Numbered from the stretch's first letter, positions 37,627-45,404 are shown. The stretch: 64,000 bases of DNA from Niallia taxi (GCF_004005475.1 NZ_RZTZ01000006.1:1-64000), one strand, 5' to 3'. Notes: generated by a model from the letters alone, not told the origin. Made by a program: numbers and translations.

Positions 37627-38811
37627 ATGAACAAGAAAGACGTAGGAAACATTCGCAAGCAATTTAAGATAAACAATGATAAGTTGAAAATATCTGATAT
37701 TTTTAATGTGTATATTATGAAGGAATCAAGCGAAATCTTTCATTCGCAAAGCACCCCATTCGCAATGCTAGATCAAGATCAGCAAGAGCTGTTTTTGAGC
37801 AGCTTTAAAAAAATGCTGGCAGGTCAAATGGATGAGAAGCTCTTTGAACTAAAATTTAAGAGAGATGCAGAAAACAGCAGCCAGCTTATACTCCATCAAG
37901 GCTTGCTCAGCAATGAGGTGGAAGACTGGAAAGAGCAAATGCTTAAGATGGTAGAAAAAATGCTCGCTATTAGACAATACGAAAAAGATATTGTCGTCAC
38001 CTTTATTCGTGGCGAATATATAAAACCGATGAAACGCAGTAGCGGTGAATCAGACGAGCATGAACGTGATACTGTTTTCTCCCACGCCTTTATTCTGAGC
38101 AGTATTAATAATACTCAGGATCCTAAAAAAGAGCTATTGTTTGACTATGTTGATAGAGAGTTTAAATACAATATTGTGCTAGATCCAATCATTAATCTGC
38201 AAGCACCAATGGGAGGCTTTCTATTCCCTTGTTTCACAGACAATGCAGCAGATGTTAATCACATTCTTTATGCATCTGGCAAGGTACACGAGCCAGACTA
38301 TGCCTTCATTGAGGATGTGTTAAACGGCGAAGAAATCATGACAGCACAGGATGATAAGATTGTGTTCGAAGAAATTATTAAGGATGTTACAGGCGATCAA
38401 TTAAATACCGGCACCCTTTCGAACGTGTATGAAGAAATTAACCGAATGATAACGGAAAACGAAGAAGAAGAACCGCCTAAGTTAGATTCAAAAGACGTGG
38501 AACAGGTGTTAAAAATGAGCGGGGTTGAAGATATAAGTACAGAAAAGGTCGAATTTGCCTTTAAGAAGATTATTGATGACGACAAATATGAGCTTAAAGC
38601 AAGCAATATATTACCTAAGTTCACCTCAAAATCTATTAAAATCAGTACGAAAATTGCCAATATCGCCATAAGTCCTCCAGACTTACGATACGTAAAACAA
38701 GTAGAGTTCAGCGGCAAACGCTACCTTATGATTGAAGTCGAGGAAGATACCGTTATTGAAGGGTTTACGATGATTCCAGAGGCGCTTTTTGGAAATCAGA
38801 AGGATGAATAA
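37627..38811 (+). CDS. DUF4317 domain-containing protein
   Basis: A 394-residue soluble protein matching the DUF4317 family along its length, recognised from MNKKDVGNIRKQFK at the start and the following DIFNVYIMKESSEIFH and QQELFLSSFKKMLAGQMDEKLFELKF blocks. Function unknown; it has no signal or membrane segment. The ATG at 37627 is preferred because family members begin here and AGGAG lies 11 bases upstream. It is a single-gene unit followed by dispersed repeat copy C, whose left part supplies a terminator-like hairpin. Confidence 0.82.
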   Translation: MNKKDVGNIRKQFKINNDKLKISDIFNVYIMKESSEIFHSQSTPFAMLDQDQQELFLSSFKKMLAGQMDEKLFELKFKRDAENSSQLILHQGLLSNEVEDWKEQMLKMVEKMLAIRQYEKDIVVTFIRGEYIKPMKRSSGESDEHERDTVFSHAFILSSINNTQDPKKELLFDYVDREFKYNIVLDPIINLQAPMGGFLFPCFTDNAADVNHILYASGKVHEPDYAFIEDVLNGEEIMTAQDDKIVFEEIIKDVTGDQLNTGTLSNVYEEINRMITENEEEEPPKLDSKDVEQVLKMSGVEDISTEKVEFAFKKIIDDDKYELKASNILPKFTSKSIKISTKIANIAISPPDLRYVKQVEFSGKRYLMIEVEEDTVIEGFTMIPEALFGNQKDE

Positions 38812-38819
38812 GGAATAAA

Positions 38820-39142
38820 AAAGAGGCTGGGACATAAGTATATAAATCAGCATAAAAACCGAACTATCCATTCGAATATTAATTAGATAGTTCGGTTTTT
38901 TGTTTTTTAGTTTTAATACTACAATAATTAGAAATCTTAGTGGAATGGAGCGGAGGCCACTCGACTCCTGCGGGAAATAGAGGAAAGGATGAGACCCCGC
39001 GGAAAGCGAGTGGGTGTAGCACAATGAAACGAACTAATTTTAACTCCATATTCTATTTAGTCACAAGCTTCATTTCAAATATTGATATAATTTTATTATT
39101 CGTGTTTAGAAAGGTTATCTTTTGTTTTGTCCCAGCCTCTTT
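38820..39142. repeat. dispersed repeat, copy C, with 15-bp terminal inverted repeats
   Basis: AAAGAGGCTGGGACA (38820-38834) and TGTCCCAGCCTCTTT (39128-39142) are perfect inverted repeats bounding about 320 bases. Inside are a hairpin CCGAACTATC..GATAGTTCGG with flanking A/T-runs (38854-38901) and the GC-rich core (38938-39028). The core is shorter than in copies A and B: sequence between two CCCCGC motifs is missing, as expected for deletion between direct repeats. It has MITE-like structure but no transposase and no visible target duplication. Confidence 0.85.
38854..38901 (+). terminator. terminator-like hairpin inside repeat copy C
   Basis: AAAAACCGAACTATC..GATAGTTCGGTTTTTTG; it can end the DUF4317 transcript. 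Confidence 0.65.
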
Positions 39143-39174
39143 CTGTTAATTTCCAAAAAGGATTGTCTACGCCT

Positions 39175-39720
39175 TTAGCCTATTTCACCAACAAACCATA
39201 TTTCCCCCACGCGTAAGTCACCTTCTTCCACATCATTTATTATTTGTTTATATCCTCTTAAAACCAACCCTTTTGGTACACGTAAATGCCATTCTTTGGC
39301 GATATCACGATCTGATGGCAATGGAATCCAGCGCAGATATTCAGACTCTCTAATAAAAAACCTATTAAAGGATTCGTCGTCAAAAAACACAATCATGGTT
39401 GAATCAAAATAGTCTGGCAAACAAATGGATGTTAAGATCCGATAATCCTTTTCCTTTTCTGTCTTCAAACTAATTAAATACTCGACTCGGTCTATCGTTG
39501 CTTGCATACAGAACCTGCGCACTGAATTAGGCGTGTTTGCAGAGTCGATATATGTTTTACTAAGAGACAAATGCGAATACCAGTAGTTCCTATAAGGATC
39601 TTTTTCAGGATTTGGAATTGCTTCCGTATCTTCATTAAGATATTTAGAGAAATGACGAAAGCGTCTTCCTAAGCCTCGCAGTTTTTTCTTTGTACCACTA
39701 TCAAATTTCCATCTATGCAT
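39175..39720 (-). CDS. DUF3916-like hypothetical protein
   Basis: A 181-residue basic soluble protein; the KKKLRGLGRRFRHFSKYL start and the central RVEYLISLKT region resemble the DUF3916 family of Bacillaceae. No catalytic motif recognised. No strong ribosome binding site precedes the ATG (AAATGAGGACAAATTTAC gives GAGG at ten bases). Single gene. Function unknown. Confidence 0.65.
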   Translation of the reverse strand: MHRWKFDSGTKKKLRGLGRRFRHFSKYLNEDTEAIPNPEKDPYRNYWYSHLSLSKTYIDSANTPNSVRRFCMQATIDRVEYLISLKTEKEKDYRILTSICLPDYFDSTMIVFFDDESFNRFFIRESEYLRWIPLPSDRDIAKEWHLRVPKGLVLRGYKQIINDVEEGDLRVGEIWFVGEIG

Positions 39721-39872
39721 GTAAATTTGTCCTCATTTCGTTCATACTTCGTTCATTAAACATGTTGTAGAATTATACTTTTTTAATGAATTCTCTTTCT
39801 TGTATGAAAAGGATACAATGACGCATAAAGATTTGCATTAAAGTAGAATGAAAATTTGATGTTTTAAAACGG

Positions 39873-39977
39873 TTATTTCATCGTGATTAATGCTCGAATA
39901 ATTTCATCCCAATAGTACTTAAAATCTTTGTCCTTTACCTCCTTCTGTCCTGGATTGTTTGATTTGCTGTTACTCAT
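39873..39977 (-). CDS. small protein, 34 aa
   Basis: ATG at 39977 with AGGAG eight bases upstream opens a 34-residue frame: a polar start (MSNSKSNNPGQKEVKDKD) and an aromatic/amphipathic end (FKYYWDEIIRALITMK). The ribosome binding site and codon use suggest a real gene. No homologue is recognised. It is divergent from the LysR gene at 40.1 kb, 138 bases apart, the usual position of a LysR target. Confidence 0.5.
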   Translation of the reverse strand: MSNSKSNNPGQKEVKDKDFKYYWDEIIRALITMK

Positions 39978-40080
39978 TTCCTCGTCTCCTCTCACTATTT
40001 AAGAATTTATGGTTGTTGTTTATTTTTTCCTATTCTATAATATAGACATCAATCATTACAGATGAACATTCCGATGTAAT

Positions 40081-40102
40081 CAATCGATTTAAACGATTAA
40101 TA
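40081..40102. promoter_or_regulatory. dyad upstream of the LysR gene
   Basis: AATCGATTTAAACGATT contains AATCG..CGATT and a T-N11-A arrangement (TCGATTTAAACGA), as expected for LysR binding. It lies in the spacer with the divergent small gene. Confidence 0.45.
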
Positions 40103-40115
40103 GAGGTGAGATAAA

Positions 40116-41012
40116 ATAGAAATCAAACAGCTAATCACATTTAAAACCGCTGCTGAACATTTAAATTTTACCTATACAGCGAAGATTTTAAATTTTGCTC
40201 AGTCAAGTGTTACGGCGCAAATAAAAGCACTTGAAAATGAGCTAGAAACCCCTCTGTTTGAGCGCTTAGGCAAGCGGTTAGTTCTAACAGAACAAGGAAA
40301 AGAATTTAAAATCTACGCAGATAAAATGATTCAACTGACGAAGGAAGCTAAAAATGCTGTAAGCGGGGTGGATGAACCGGCGGGAACACTTACAATCGGA
40401 GCATCTGAAAGCCAGTGTACCTACAGGCTGCCTTCCATTCTGAAAGAGTTTAAGGAGCAATTCCCAAAGGTTAAAGTTATCTTTAAACCAATTTACTCTC
40501 AAGAGCAGACAAGAGCACAGCTGCTTGATGGATCGCTGGATATCGCATATACAATGGACCCGATTCAGCATCAAGACTCCTATTTGAAAGCACAGGGACT
40601 TATCGAGGAAAAGCTGAAAATTGTGGCGTCTCCTGAGCACCATTTAGCAGATAAAGGGAAAATTCAATTAAAGGATTTTGAAAATGAGACGCTTTTATTA
40701 ACGGAAGCAGGATGCTCCTATCGAGTAATACTCGAGGATCTATTTCGTCAATCGGGAATTTGTGCACCAAATAAATTTGAGTTTGTTAGTGTGGAAGCAA
40801 TTAAACAGTGCATAATGTTAGATTTAGGAATTGCCGTACTGCCGGAAATGGTCGTTAAAGCGGAAATCGAAAAAGGAGTATTAAAAGAATTAGTTTGCAA
40901 GGAAATCGCCGCACCTGTTCATACACAAATGGTTTGGCATAAAGATAAATTTATGTCACTTGCCCTGCAATCATTTATTCAATTATCGTGTAATACTTTT
41001 GGTTTGAAATAA
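40116..41012 (+). CDS. LysR family regulator with ATA in place of the start codon
   Basis: The frame from 40116 encodes a complete 298-residue LysR protein: HTH at residues 1-60 (IEIKQLITFKTAAEHLNFTY, SSVTAQIKALENELETPLFE) and an effector domain to 295. The position where ATG is expected, six bases after GAGGTGA, reads ATA, and a TGA lies three codons upstream. The next in-frame ATG (40326) would remove the whole DNA-binding domain. Either translation begins at ATA, which is rare and weak, or a point mutation has silenced the regulator. The rest of the frame is intact, which suggests a recent event or a base error. Confidence 0.75.
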   Translation: MEIKQLITFKTAAEHLNFTYTAKILNFAQSSVTAQIKALENELETPLFERLGKRLVLTEQGKEFKIYADKMIQLTKEAKNAVSGVDEPAGTLTIGASESQCTYRLPSILKEFKEQFPKVKVIFKPIYSQEQTRAQLLDGSLDIAYTMDPIQHQDSYLKAQGLIEEKLKIVASPEHHLADKGKIQLKDFENETLLLTEAGCSYRVILEDLFRQSGICAPNKFEFVSVEAIKQCIMLDLGIAVLPEMVVKAEIEKGVLKELVCKEIAAPVHTQMVWHKDKFMSLALQSFIQLSCNTFGLK

Positions 41013-41028
41013 TTCTTATTATGAATAA

Positions 41029-41066
41029 GAGCTCAAGGTTAGCTTGCTGCCTTGAGTTCTTTATTT
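41029..41066 (+). terminator. terminator after the LysR gene
   Basis: GCTCAAGG-ttagcttgctg-CCTTGAGTTCTTTATTT. Confidence 0.65.
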
Positions 41067-41687
41067 ATAATCAAGCTTCACTTCATTAAAATCTCTCGCA
41101 ATAATATAAGACCCTCCAAACAGCAATATTTTACACTCGCTGCAAGGTGGAGTCACATCACTAGGTAATAAAGAAGTTTTTAATCCATATATGTTTAATA
41201 CTTCTTCATAAACCTGCATTAATTCAGTCGGTCCTTCGGCAAACAGGCCTTGCTTTGCACTTAACAGCCATTCTAAATCACCAAAAGCATGGTCTTCTTT
41301 ATATGTATTAATATACTGAACGAACGGTATTAATCCTTCAGTTAAATGCTGATGCCTTATGAATAAATCGGCTATTATCCCTTTTATATTAGTCGTTTCG
41401 CCTCGAAAAAAAAGATTCGCAGTCTGCTTGTTATAATCCCATAACAAGCAGTGATTATCTAAAAGATCTACTGTATCAAAATCCGAATATCTCAAATTAT
41501 ACTCTTGCACACCACCGCAAGTAACCTGCCATTTCTGAATGATTTCTTCTTCATCTTGTGATAATTCGATAAAGATAGAAAAAGTTAAAGTAATAGTATT
41601 CCCAGCCAACTCATAACTAGTTAGCAGTACATAAATATCACTTTCATATATCTCATTCTCAATGGCTTCCTTCATTTTTGTAATCAA
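41061..41687 (-). CDS. hypothetical protein, about 208 aa
   Basis: Not recognised. A soluble acidic protein without signal or membrane segments; a C-terminal PPCSECKILLFGGSYIIARDF segment has a Cys pair. A TTG at 41687 has GAGG nine bases upstream; TTG at 41696 is too close to that site and the ATG at 41675 is the alternative. It follows another unrecognised gene in the same direction after about 60 bases, so the two may form a unit. Confidence 0.6.
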   Translation of the reverse strand: MITKMKEAIENEIYESDIYVLLTSYELAGNTITLTFSIFIELSQDEEEIIQKWQVTCGGVQEYNLRYSDFDTVDLLDNHCLLWDYNKQTANLFFRGETTNIKGIIADLFIRHQHLTEGLIPFVQYINTYKEDHAFGDLEWLLSAKQGLFAEGPTELMQVYEEVLNIYGLKTSLLPSDVTPPCSECKILLFGGSYIIARDFNEVKLDYK

Positions 41688-41748
41688 CGTAAACAACCTC
41701 GCTTCTTTTCTGTAAGATGTTGTCAGCTCTTAAGCATTAATAGCTCAA

Positions 41749-42126
41749 TTAATCTTCATCTTCATCGTCCAATTTTTTAAAAAGAAACATTTCATCTCTC
41801 GTATTTCCGCGATTTTCGCCCCTTTTTTCGTCAGGATATGTATTAGGAATACAGTCTTCCACGTCATAAATCATCCAGGTGATATAAGGCGTTGGCTCAC
41901 ATATCATCTCTTCTATAGCTACATTCATCTGTTCCTTGGTATCGAAAATAAACCACTGAAAAAAAAAGCTTATATCAAAGCTTTCCCAATATTTTTTTAC
42001 TTCAACGGTTTTTCCGATAATGATGTTACAATTGCCTTTACGTCCAAACACCATCCAACAAGCTGAATATGGTTTATTTTTTGTATTAATCATTTCATTT
42101 TCGAAAATTGCTTTTTCCAAAAACAT
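41749..42126 (-). CDS. hypothetical protein, 125 aa
   Basis: Not recognised. A small soluble protein rich in aromatic residues (SFFFQWFIFDTKEQ; PYITWMIYDVEDC) with an acidic tail (KKLDDEDED). A strong GAGGAGGTGG site precedes the ATG. It is upstream of the 41.1-41.7 kb gene and divergent from the arsR-like gene. The size and composition recall small immunity-type proteins, but no family evidence supports that. Confidence 0.6.
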   Translation of the reverse strand: MFLEKAIFENEMINTKNKPYSACWMVFGRKGNCNIIIGKTVEVKKYWESFDISFFFQWFIFDTKEQMNVAIEEMICEPTPYITWMIYDVEDCIPNTYPDEKRGENRGNTRDEMFLFKKLDDEDED

Positions 42127-42233
42127 ACCACCTCCTCATTTAACCTTAATTAATTCTGTTAAAATCAGTAAAATCCCTGCTACAACTTTCCCTTTTAAGA
42201 CAATCTACATTTTCTATAGTCCACTTTCTACGC

Positions 42234-42270
42234 TTGACAAATCGAGAATTCTAGATATACAATTGTTCTC
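42234..42270 (+). promoter_or_regulatory. arsR promoter with no leader
   Basis: -35 TTGACA (42234-42239) and -10 TACAAT (42258-42263, 18-base spacer). The ATG at 42271 lies seven bases after the -10, where transcription should begin, and no ribosome binding site is present, so the mRNA is probably leaderless. The -10 overlaps TTCTAGATATACAATT (42249-42264), which recurs upstream of the transporter pair. Confidence 0.65.
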
Positions 42271-42585
42271 ATGGAACCTATAAATGTATTCAAGGCGCTC
42301 TCGAATGATACAAGATTAAAGATATTGGAGTGGTTAAAGGAACCAGAGAAGCATTTTCCTAAACAAGGCGCTCACCTTCCTAAGGAGGTAAGCTACAAGG
42401 GTGGAGTTTGTGTTGGGGATATTCAGGAAAAAGCAAAAGTTTCTCAATCTACCGTTTCTAGCTACTTGAACATGATGCAAAAAGCTGGACTGCTTGAATC
42501 GGTTCGTCATGGTCAATGGACTTACTATCGCCGTAATGAAGAGTTTATTCAACAGATAGCTAAATATTTTAAAACGGAAATCTAG
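42271..42585 (+). CDS. ArsR family transcriptional regulator
   Basis: A 104-residue winged-helix protein (FKALSNDTRLKILEWLKEPE at residues 6-25, VSQSTVSSYLNMMQKAGLLE near 62-81, wing VRHGQWTYYRRNEE). The usual metal-binding Cys motif (ELCVC) is replaced by GGVCVGDIQ with one Cys, so metal sensing is doubtful. It appears to start on a leaderless mRNA. The next two genes, half-size DMT transporters, carry the same 16-base promoter motif and are the likely targets. Confidence 0.85.
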   Translation: MEPINVFKALSNDTRLKILEWLKEPEKHFPKQGAHLPKEVSYKGGVCVGDIQEKAKVSQSTVSSYLNMMQKAGLLESVRHGQWTYYRRNEEFIQQIAKYFKTEI

Positions 42586-42629
42586 TTTTCTGTTGATTTC
42601 TGTTTTTTTTACGAGTTTTATATCTGTTT

Positions 42630-42645
42630 TTCTAGATATATAATT
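42630..42645 (+). promoter_or_regulatory. second copy of the ArsR-associated promoter motif
   Basis: TTCTAGATATATAATT matches the arsR promoter motif at 15 of 16 positions and contains a consensus -10 TATAAT (42639-42644). It lies 23 bases upstream of the first transporter gene, consistent with a shared operator over both -10 boxes. Confidence 0.6.
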
Positions 42646-42667
42646 ATTTAAAAAAGGAGTTATTTCT

Positions 42668-43096
42668 ATGCGCTATATTTTTTACGTGCTTGCTTTATTA
42701 GCTGGTGCAGCTCTTAGCTTTGAAGGAGCAATTTATGCAGAGCTTGGCAAAACAATCGGACAATTAGAAACAAGTTTTTATAACTTTTTTATGGGCTCTA
42801 TCATAATGGGACTATTATGGCTTTTTTTCGGAAAAGGAAAGCTGTCATATGCGGTTGAAGCACCGAAATGGACCTTACTTGGGGGACTTCTTGGTGTTGT
42901 ATACTTAACTGCAATTGTTGTTAGTGTTCCATTTGTTGGTGTTGGTATATCAATGGTTGCTGTCATTATCGGCCAACTTATAATGAGCATGATAATTGAG
43001 CATTTTGGCTGGCTTGGCAGTAAAAAAACAAAAATTAATAAAGAGAAAATTTTCGCCGTACTTTCCATGATTATCGCACTTATACTAATAAACTAA
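42668..43096 (+). CDS. DMT family transporter, YdcZ/DUF606 type (half 1)
   Basis: A 142-residue membrane protein with five hydrophobic segments of the YdcZ (DUF606) half-size drug/metabolite transporter type (EGAIYAELGKTIGQLETSFYNFFMG; VPFVGVGISMVAVIIGQL). Such proteins occur as pairs, with opposite topology, that assemble into one carrier. AAAAGGAG precedes the ATG. It lies 13 bases upstream of its partner and is probably repressed by the preceding ArsR-type protein. Substrate unknown. Confidence 0.83.
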   Translation: MRYIFYVLALLAGAALSFEGAIYAELGKTIGQLETSFYNFFMGSIIMGLLWLFFGKGKLSYAVEAPKWTLLGGLLGVVYLTAIVVSVPFVGVGISMVAVIIGQLIMSMIIEHFGWLGSKKTKINKEKIFAVLSMIIALILIN

Positions 43097-43109
43097 GGAG
43101 GACCGTTTT

Positions 43110-43574
43110 ATGGGTCTATTTATGATTTTATTCACATTAATTGGTGGTATTACATTAAGCGCACAGTCCTCTATAAATGGGACATTTAGCCGCAAAGCAG
43201 GAACAATTGAAACAACATTATTAACCTTTTTAACTGGCACCATGTTTCTTACTGTTTTCATTGTATTTTTTGGTAAAGGAAATATTCTTGCCCTTTTAGA
43301 AGCTCCTAAATGGCAATTGAGTGCTGCATTCCTTGGAACAATGTATTTACTGTTAACTGTTATGGCAGTACCTAAGATTGGAGTTATTGCAACTAATATT
43401 GCTGGTATAGCTGGTCAGCTTGTTATTGGTGTCATTATTGACCATTTTGGCTGGTTCAATAGTTTAGTCATTGAATTAGATGTGAAACGCGTATTAGCAT
43501 TAGTTTTTATGATTATTTCGCTGTATTTCATTTATAAAGGCAATAAAAAGTCTGCTGAAGGAAACCAGGCATAG
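43110..43574 (+). CDS. DMT family transporter, YdcZ/DUF606 type (half 2)
   Basis: A 154-residue five-helix partner of the preceding protein; equivalent motifs are QSSINGTFSRKAGTIETTLLTFLTG and VPKIGVIATNIAGIAGQLVIGVIIDHFGW. AAGGAGG precedes the ATG. The two halves share a similar plan but have diverged, as expected for an obligate heterodimer. A terminator follows directly. Confidence 0.83.
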   Translation: MGLFMILFTLIGGITLSAQSSINGTFSRKAGTIETTLLTFLTGTMFLTVFIVFFGKGNILALLEAPKWQLSAAFLGTMYLLLTVMAVPKIGVIATNIAGIAGQLVIGVIIDHFGWFNSLVIELDVKRVLALVFMIISLYFIYKGNKKSAEGNQA

Positions 43575-43578
43575 CTTA

Positions 43579-43622
43579 AAATGGAGAACTTTTCTACTAG
43601 AGAGGAGTTCTCCATTTTTTTA
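43579..43622 (+). terminator. terminator after the YdcZ pair, also usable leftward
   Basis: AAATGGAGAACT..AGTTCTCCATTTTTTT, a 12-bp stem. Confidence 0.85.
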
Positions 43623-43625
43623 TAT

Positions 43626-44417
43626 TCATACTGAAAACACTCTAGAATACTCATTGTAATCTTCCGTGCTGAATACATTAAAGATAATCTTTTCAAAAGA
43701 ATTCGGGTTCTCTGCTAACCATTGATTAACTGTATTTACAGCAATATATGCTGCTTCTGTTTTTGGGAAACCAAACACACCTGTTGATATGGCACAAAAT
43801 GCAATACTGTTTATATGCTCCAGTTGACTAGCTAAATCAAGACAAGAAGTATAACAAGCTGCTAATTCGTCCCGTTGCTTACTTGTTAATCCTGTTCCTT
43901 GTGGCACGATAGGTCCAACTGTATGCAATACAAAATGGGCGGGTAGATTATAAGCCCTCGTAATTTTGGCAGTACCTGTTTCCTCAAGTTCACCTTGTAT
44001 TGACATTATCTTTTCACAATCATCTCTTAATTGGGGACCGGCAGCCGAATGGATCGCATTATCAATACACGCATGCAATGGCTGAAAACACCCTAGCATT
44101 TGACTGTTCGCAGCGTTTACAATTGCATCTGCATTTAATCGTGTAATATCCCCTTGCCATAAAACAAGCTTTTCAGACTGTATATAAGGATTTTTAGGAA
44201 AGATGCTTGCAATAGTTTCAAGTTTTTCCACGTCGACAATTTGTTTCTCTATTAATTCTGATTGTAAAAGACAGTCTATCTCTTCCGATAAAATTGGATC
44301 TGTCAGCTTCGGTTCCCTTATATTTAACAAAGCTTTCACCAAATTTCTTTTACCTGGAAAATCCTTTGGCATAATAATATCCTTAGGTGCATCAGGTTCC
44401 TGTAATAGCTTGCTCAT
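43626..44417 (-). CDS. zinc-dependent macrodomain ADP-ribosylhydrolase, 5' end frameshifted
   Basis: A 263-residue macrodomain protein of the zinc type that reverses SirTM-mediated ADP-ribosylation. Its zinc-site motif is LGCFQPLHACIDNAIH (residues about 110-125), with ADAIVNAANSQM before and STGVFGFPKTEA after. The frame extends 33 residues upstream (DPNIFTGLFGVDLSARANQP, then KKPAASYKEELVESI) without a start codon. The ATG with the good AAAGGAGG site at 44524 is out of frame by one base and opens a 35-codon frame that ends TAATG on the ATG at 44417. Translation may restart there, giving a shortened protein. It is downstream of the sirtuin gene. Confidence 0.85.
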   Translation of the reverse strand: MSKLLQEPDAPKDIIMPKDFPGKRNLVKALLNIREPKLTDPILSEEIDCLLQSELIEKQIVDVEKLETIASIFPKNPYIQSEKLVLWQGDITRLNADAIVNAANSQMLGCFQPLHACIDNAIHSAAGPQLRDDCEKIMSIQGELEETGTAKITRAYNLPAHFVLHTVGPIVPQGTGLTSKQRDELAACYTSCLDLASQLEHINSIAFCAISTGVFGFPKTEAAYIAVNTVNQWLAENPNSFEKIIFNVFSTEDYNEYSRVFSV

Positions 44418-44524
44418 TATGCTTTCAACCAGTTCTTCCTTATAGCTTGCAGCAGGCTTTTTGGGTTGATTGGCTCTTGCAGATAAATCAACTCCGAATA
44501 ATCCTGTAAAGATATTTGGGTCAT
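44418..44524 (-). CDS. 35-codon frame replacing the macrodomain N-terminus
   Basis: It starts at ATG 44524 with AAAGGAGG at good spacing and runs MTQISLQDYSELIYLQEPIN to a TAA that overlaps the ATG of the macrodomain frame (TAATG). Adding one base after the ATG would give MDPNIFTGLFGVDLSAR in frame with the macrodomain. It is therefore most likely the product of a one-base deletion, not an independent gene. Confidence 0.45.
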
Positions 44525-44539
44525 ACCATATCCCTCCTT

Positions 44540-45385
44540 TTACTTATTAAGCTCTAATAGAACCGAGAGTATATCCTCCGTAAAGGCAATCGTCTTTTCC
44601 CTATTTTCCTTAGGACCATTCGGATGCTCCATGTTAAAACGAATTAATTTAGTATGCTCATTTTGATAGGTCATTTGTTCAAATGGATAGCGGATAATTC
44701 CTGGTGTATTAAAGCCAACACCAAACTCCAGCAAAAGGAGGTTTTTTCCTTTAGACTCGTCAATAAAGCAGTCATATGCATCATTGGATTTATTCCACGC
44801 TTCATTTTGGACAAAGTATGGATTAATTCTTAAATGTGGATCCATTTTCCCTCCACACTCTGGACATTGTGGGACAAGGTTTGAAGGAATCCTGCAATTC
44901 TCCCTATTAGCGATCATTTCATTCACTAATAGCTTGTTATCATATAAAGAGTGATGACAACCTTTTGCACATTGCAGATTACCATAATTCCCTTGAACCT
45001 CAAAGATATTTTCCGGTGGAAAGTCTGCTAGCTCAAACTGACTATCAACATTTGTCGTAATGACAAAGTAATTAGCTTTTTTCACTAATTGAAGCAAGTT
45101 TTCATAAAGCTTAGTCGGTCCGACTTCATAACGGTTTAAACTAATATGCTTTGCCCAATATGCCCATCTCTCTTCCTCTGCTGGAAAGGAATAAAAGCCT
45201 GAGGTATACATATCCGTTAATCCATATTTTTCAATGAAAGGAGCGAAATTATCGGTAAATCTCTGCCCTCCATACTGAATACCAGCTGACGCAGACAGCC
45301 CAGCTCCAGCTCCAATGACAATATAATCTGCCTTATTAATTAAGTCCTTTGTATAGGTAATTCGATTTAGATATTGTTTATCCAT
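44540..45385 (-). CDS. SirTM-type (class M) sirtuin, protein ADP-ribosyltransferase
   Basis: A 281-residue sirtuin. The NAD-binding start is GAGAGLSASAG (residues 25-35) and the NVD motif is at N112-D114. The catalytic His of deacetylating sirtuins is replaced by Gln (Q131 in FEVQGNYG), the mark of SirTM, which ADP-ribosylates lipoylated GcvH-L in staphylococci and streptococci. Zinc Cys pairs are C139/C143 and C175/C178 (CPECGG). It lies directly upstream of the macrodomain gene. The lipoate ligase LplA2 and GcvH-L genes that usually accompany this pair are absent here. Confidence 0.9.
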   Translation of the reverse strand: MDKQYLNRITYTKDLINKADYIVIGAGAGLSASAGIQYGGQRFTDNFAPFIEKYGLTDMYTSGFYSFPAEEERWAYWAKHISLNRYEVGPTKLYENLLQLVKKANYFVITTNVDSQFELADFPPENIFEVQGNYGNLQCAKGCHHSLYDNKLLVNEMIANRENCRIPSNLVPQCPECGGKMDPHLRINPYFVQNEAWNKSNDAYDCFIDESKGKNLLLLEFGVGFNTPGIIRYPFEQMTYQNEHTKLIRFNMEHPNGPKENREKTIAFTEDILSVLLELNK

Positions 45386-45404
45386 ATCCTATCCTCCCTC
45401 CATT

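Noticed and set aside
40326-41012. 228-residue truncated LysR protein from the first ATG
   Set aside because: The same frame continues upstream through a complete HTH to position 40116, so the ATG at 40326 is internal.
42020-42283. 87-codon plus-strand frame crossing the arsR promoter
   Set aside because: It overlaps a hypothetical gene on the other strand and the arsR promoter, and lacks a ribosome binding site.
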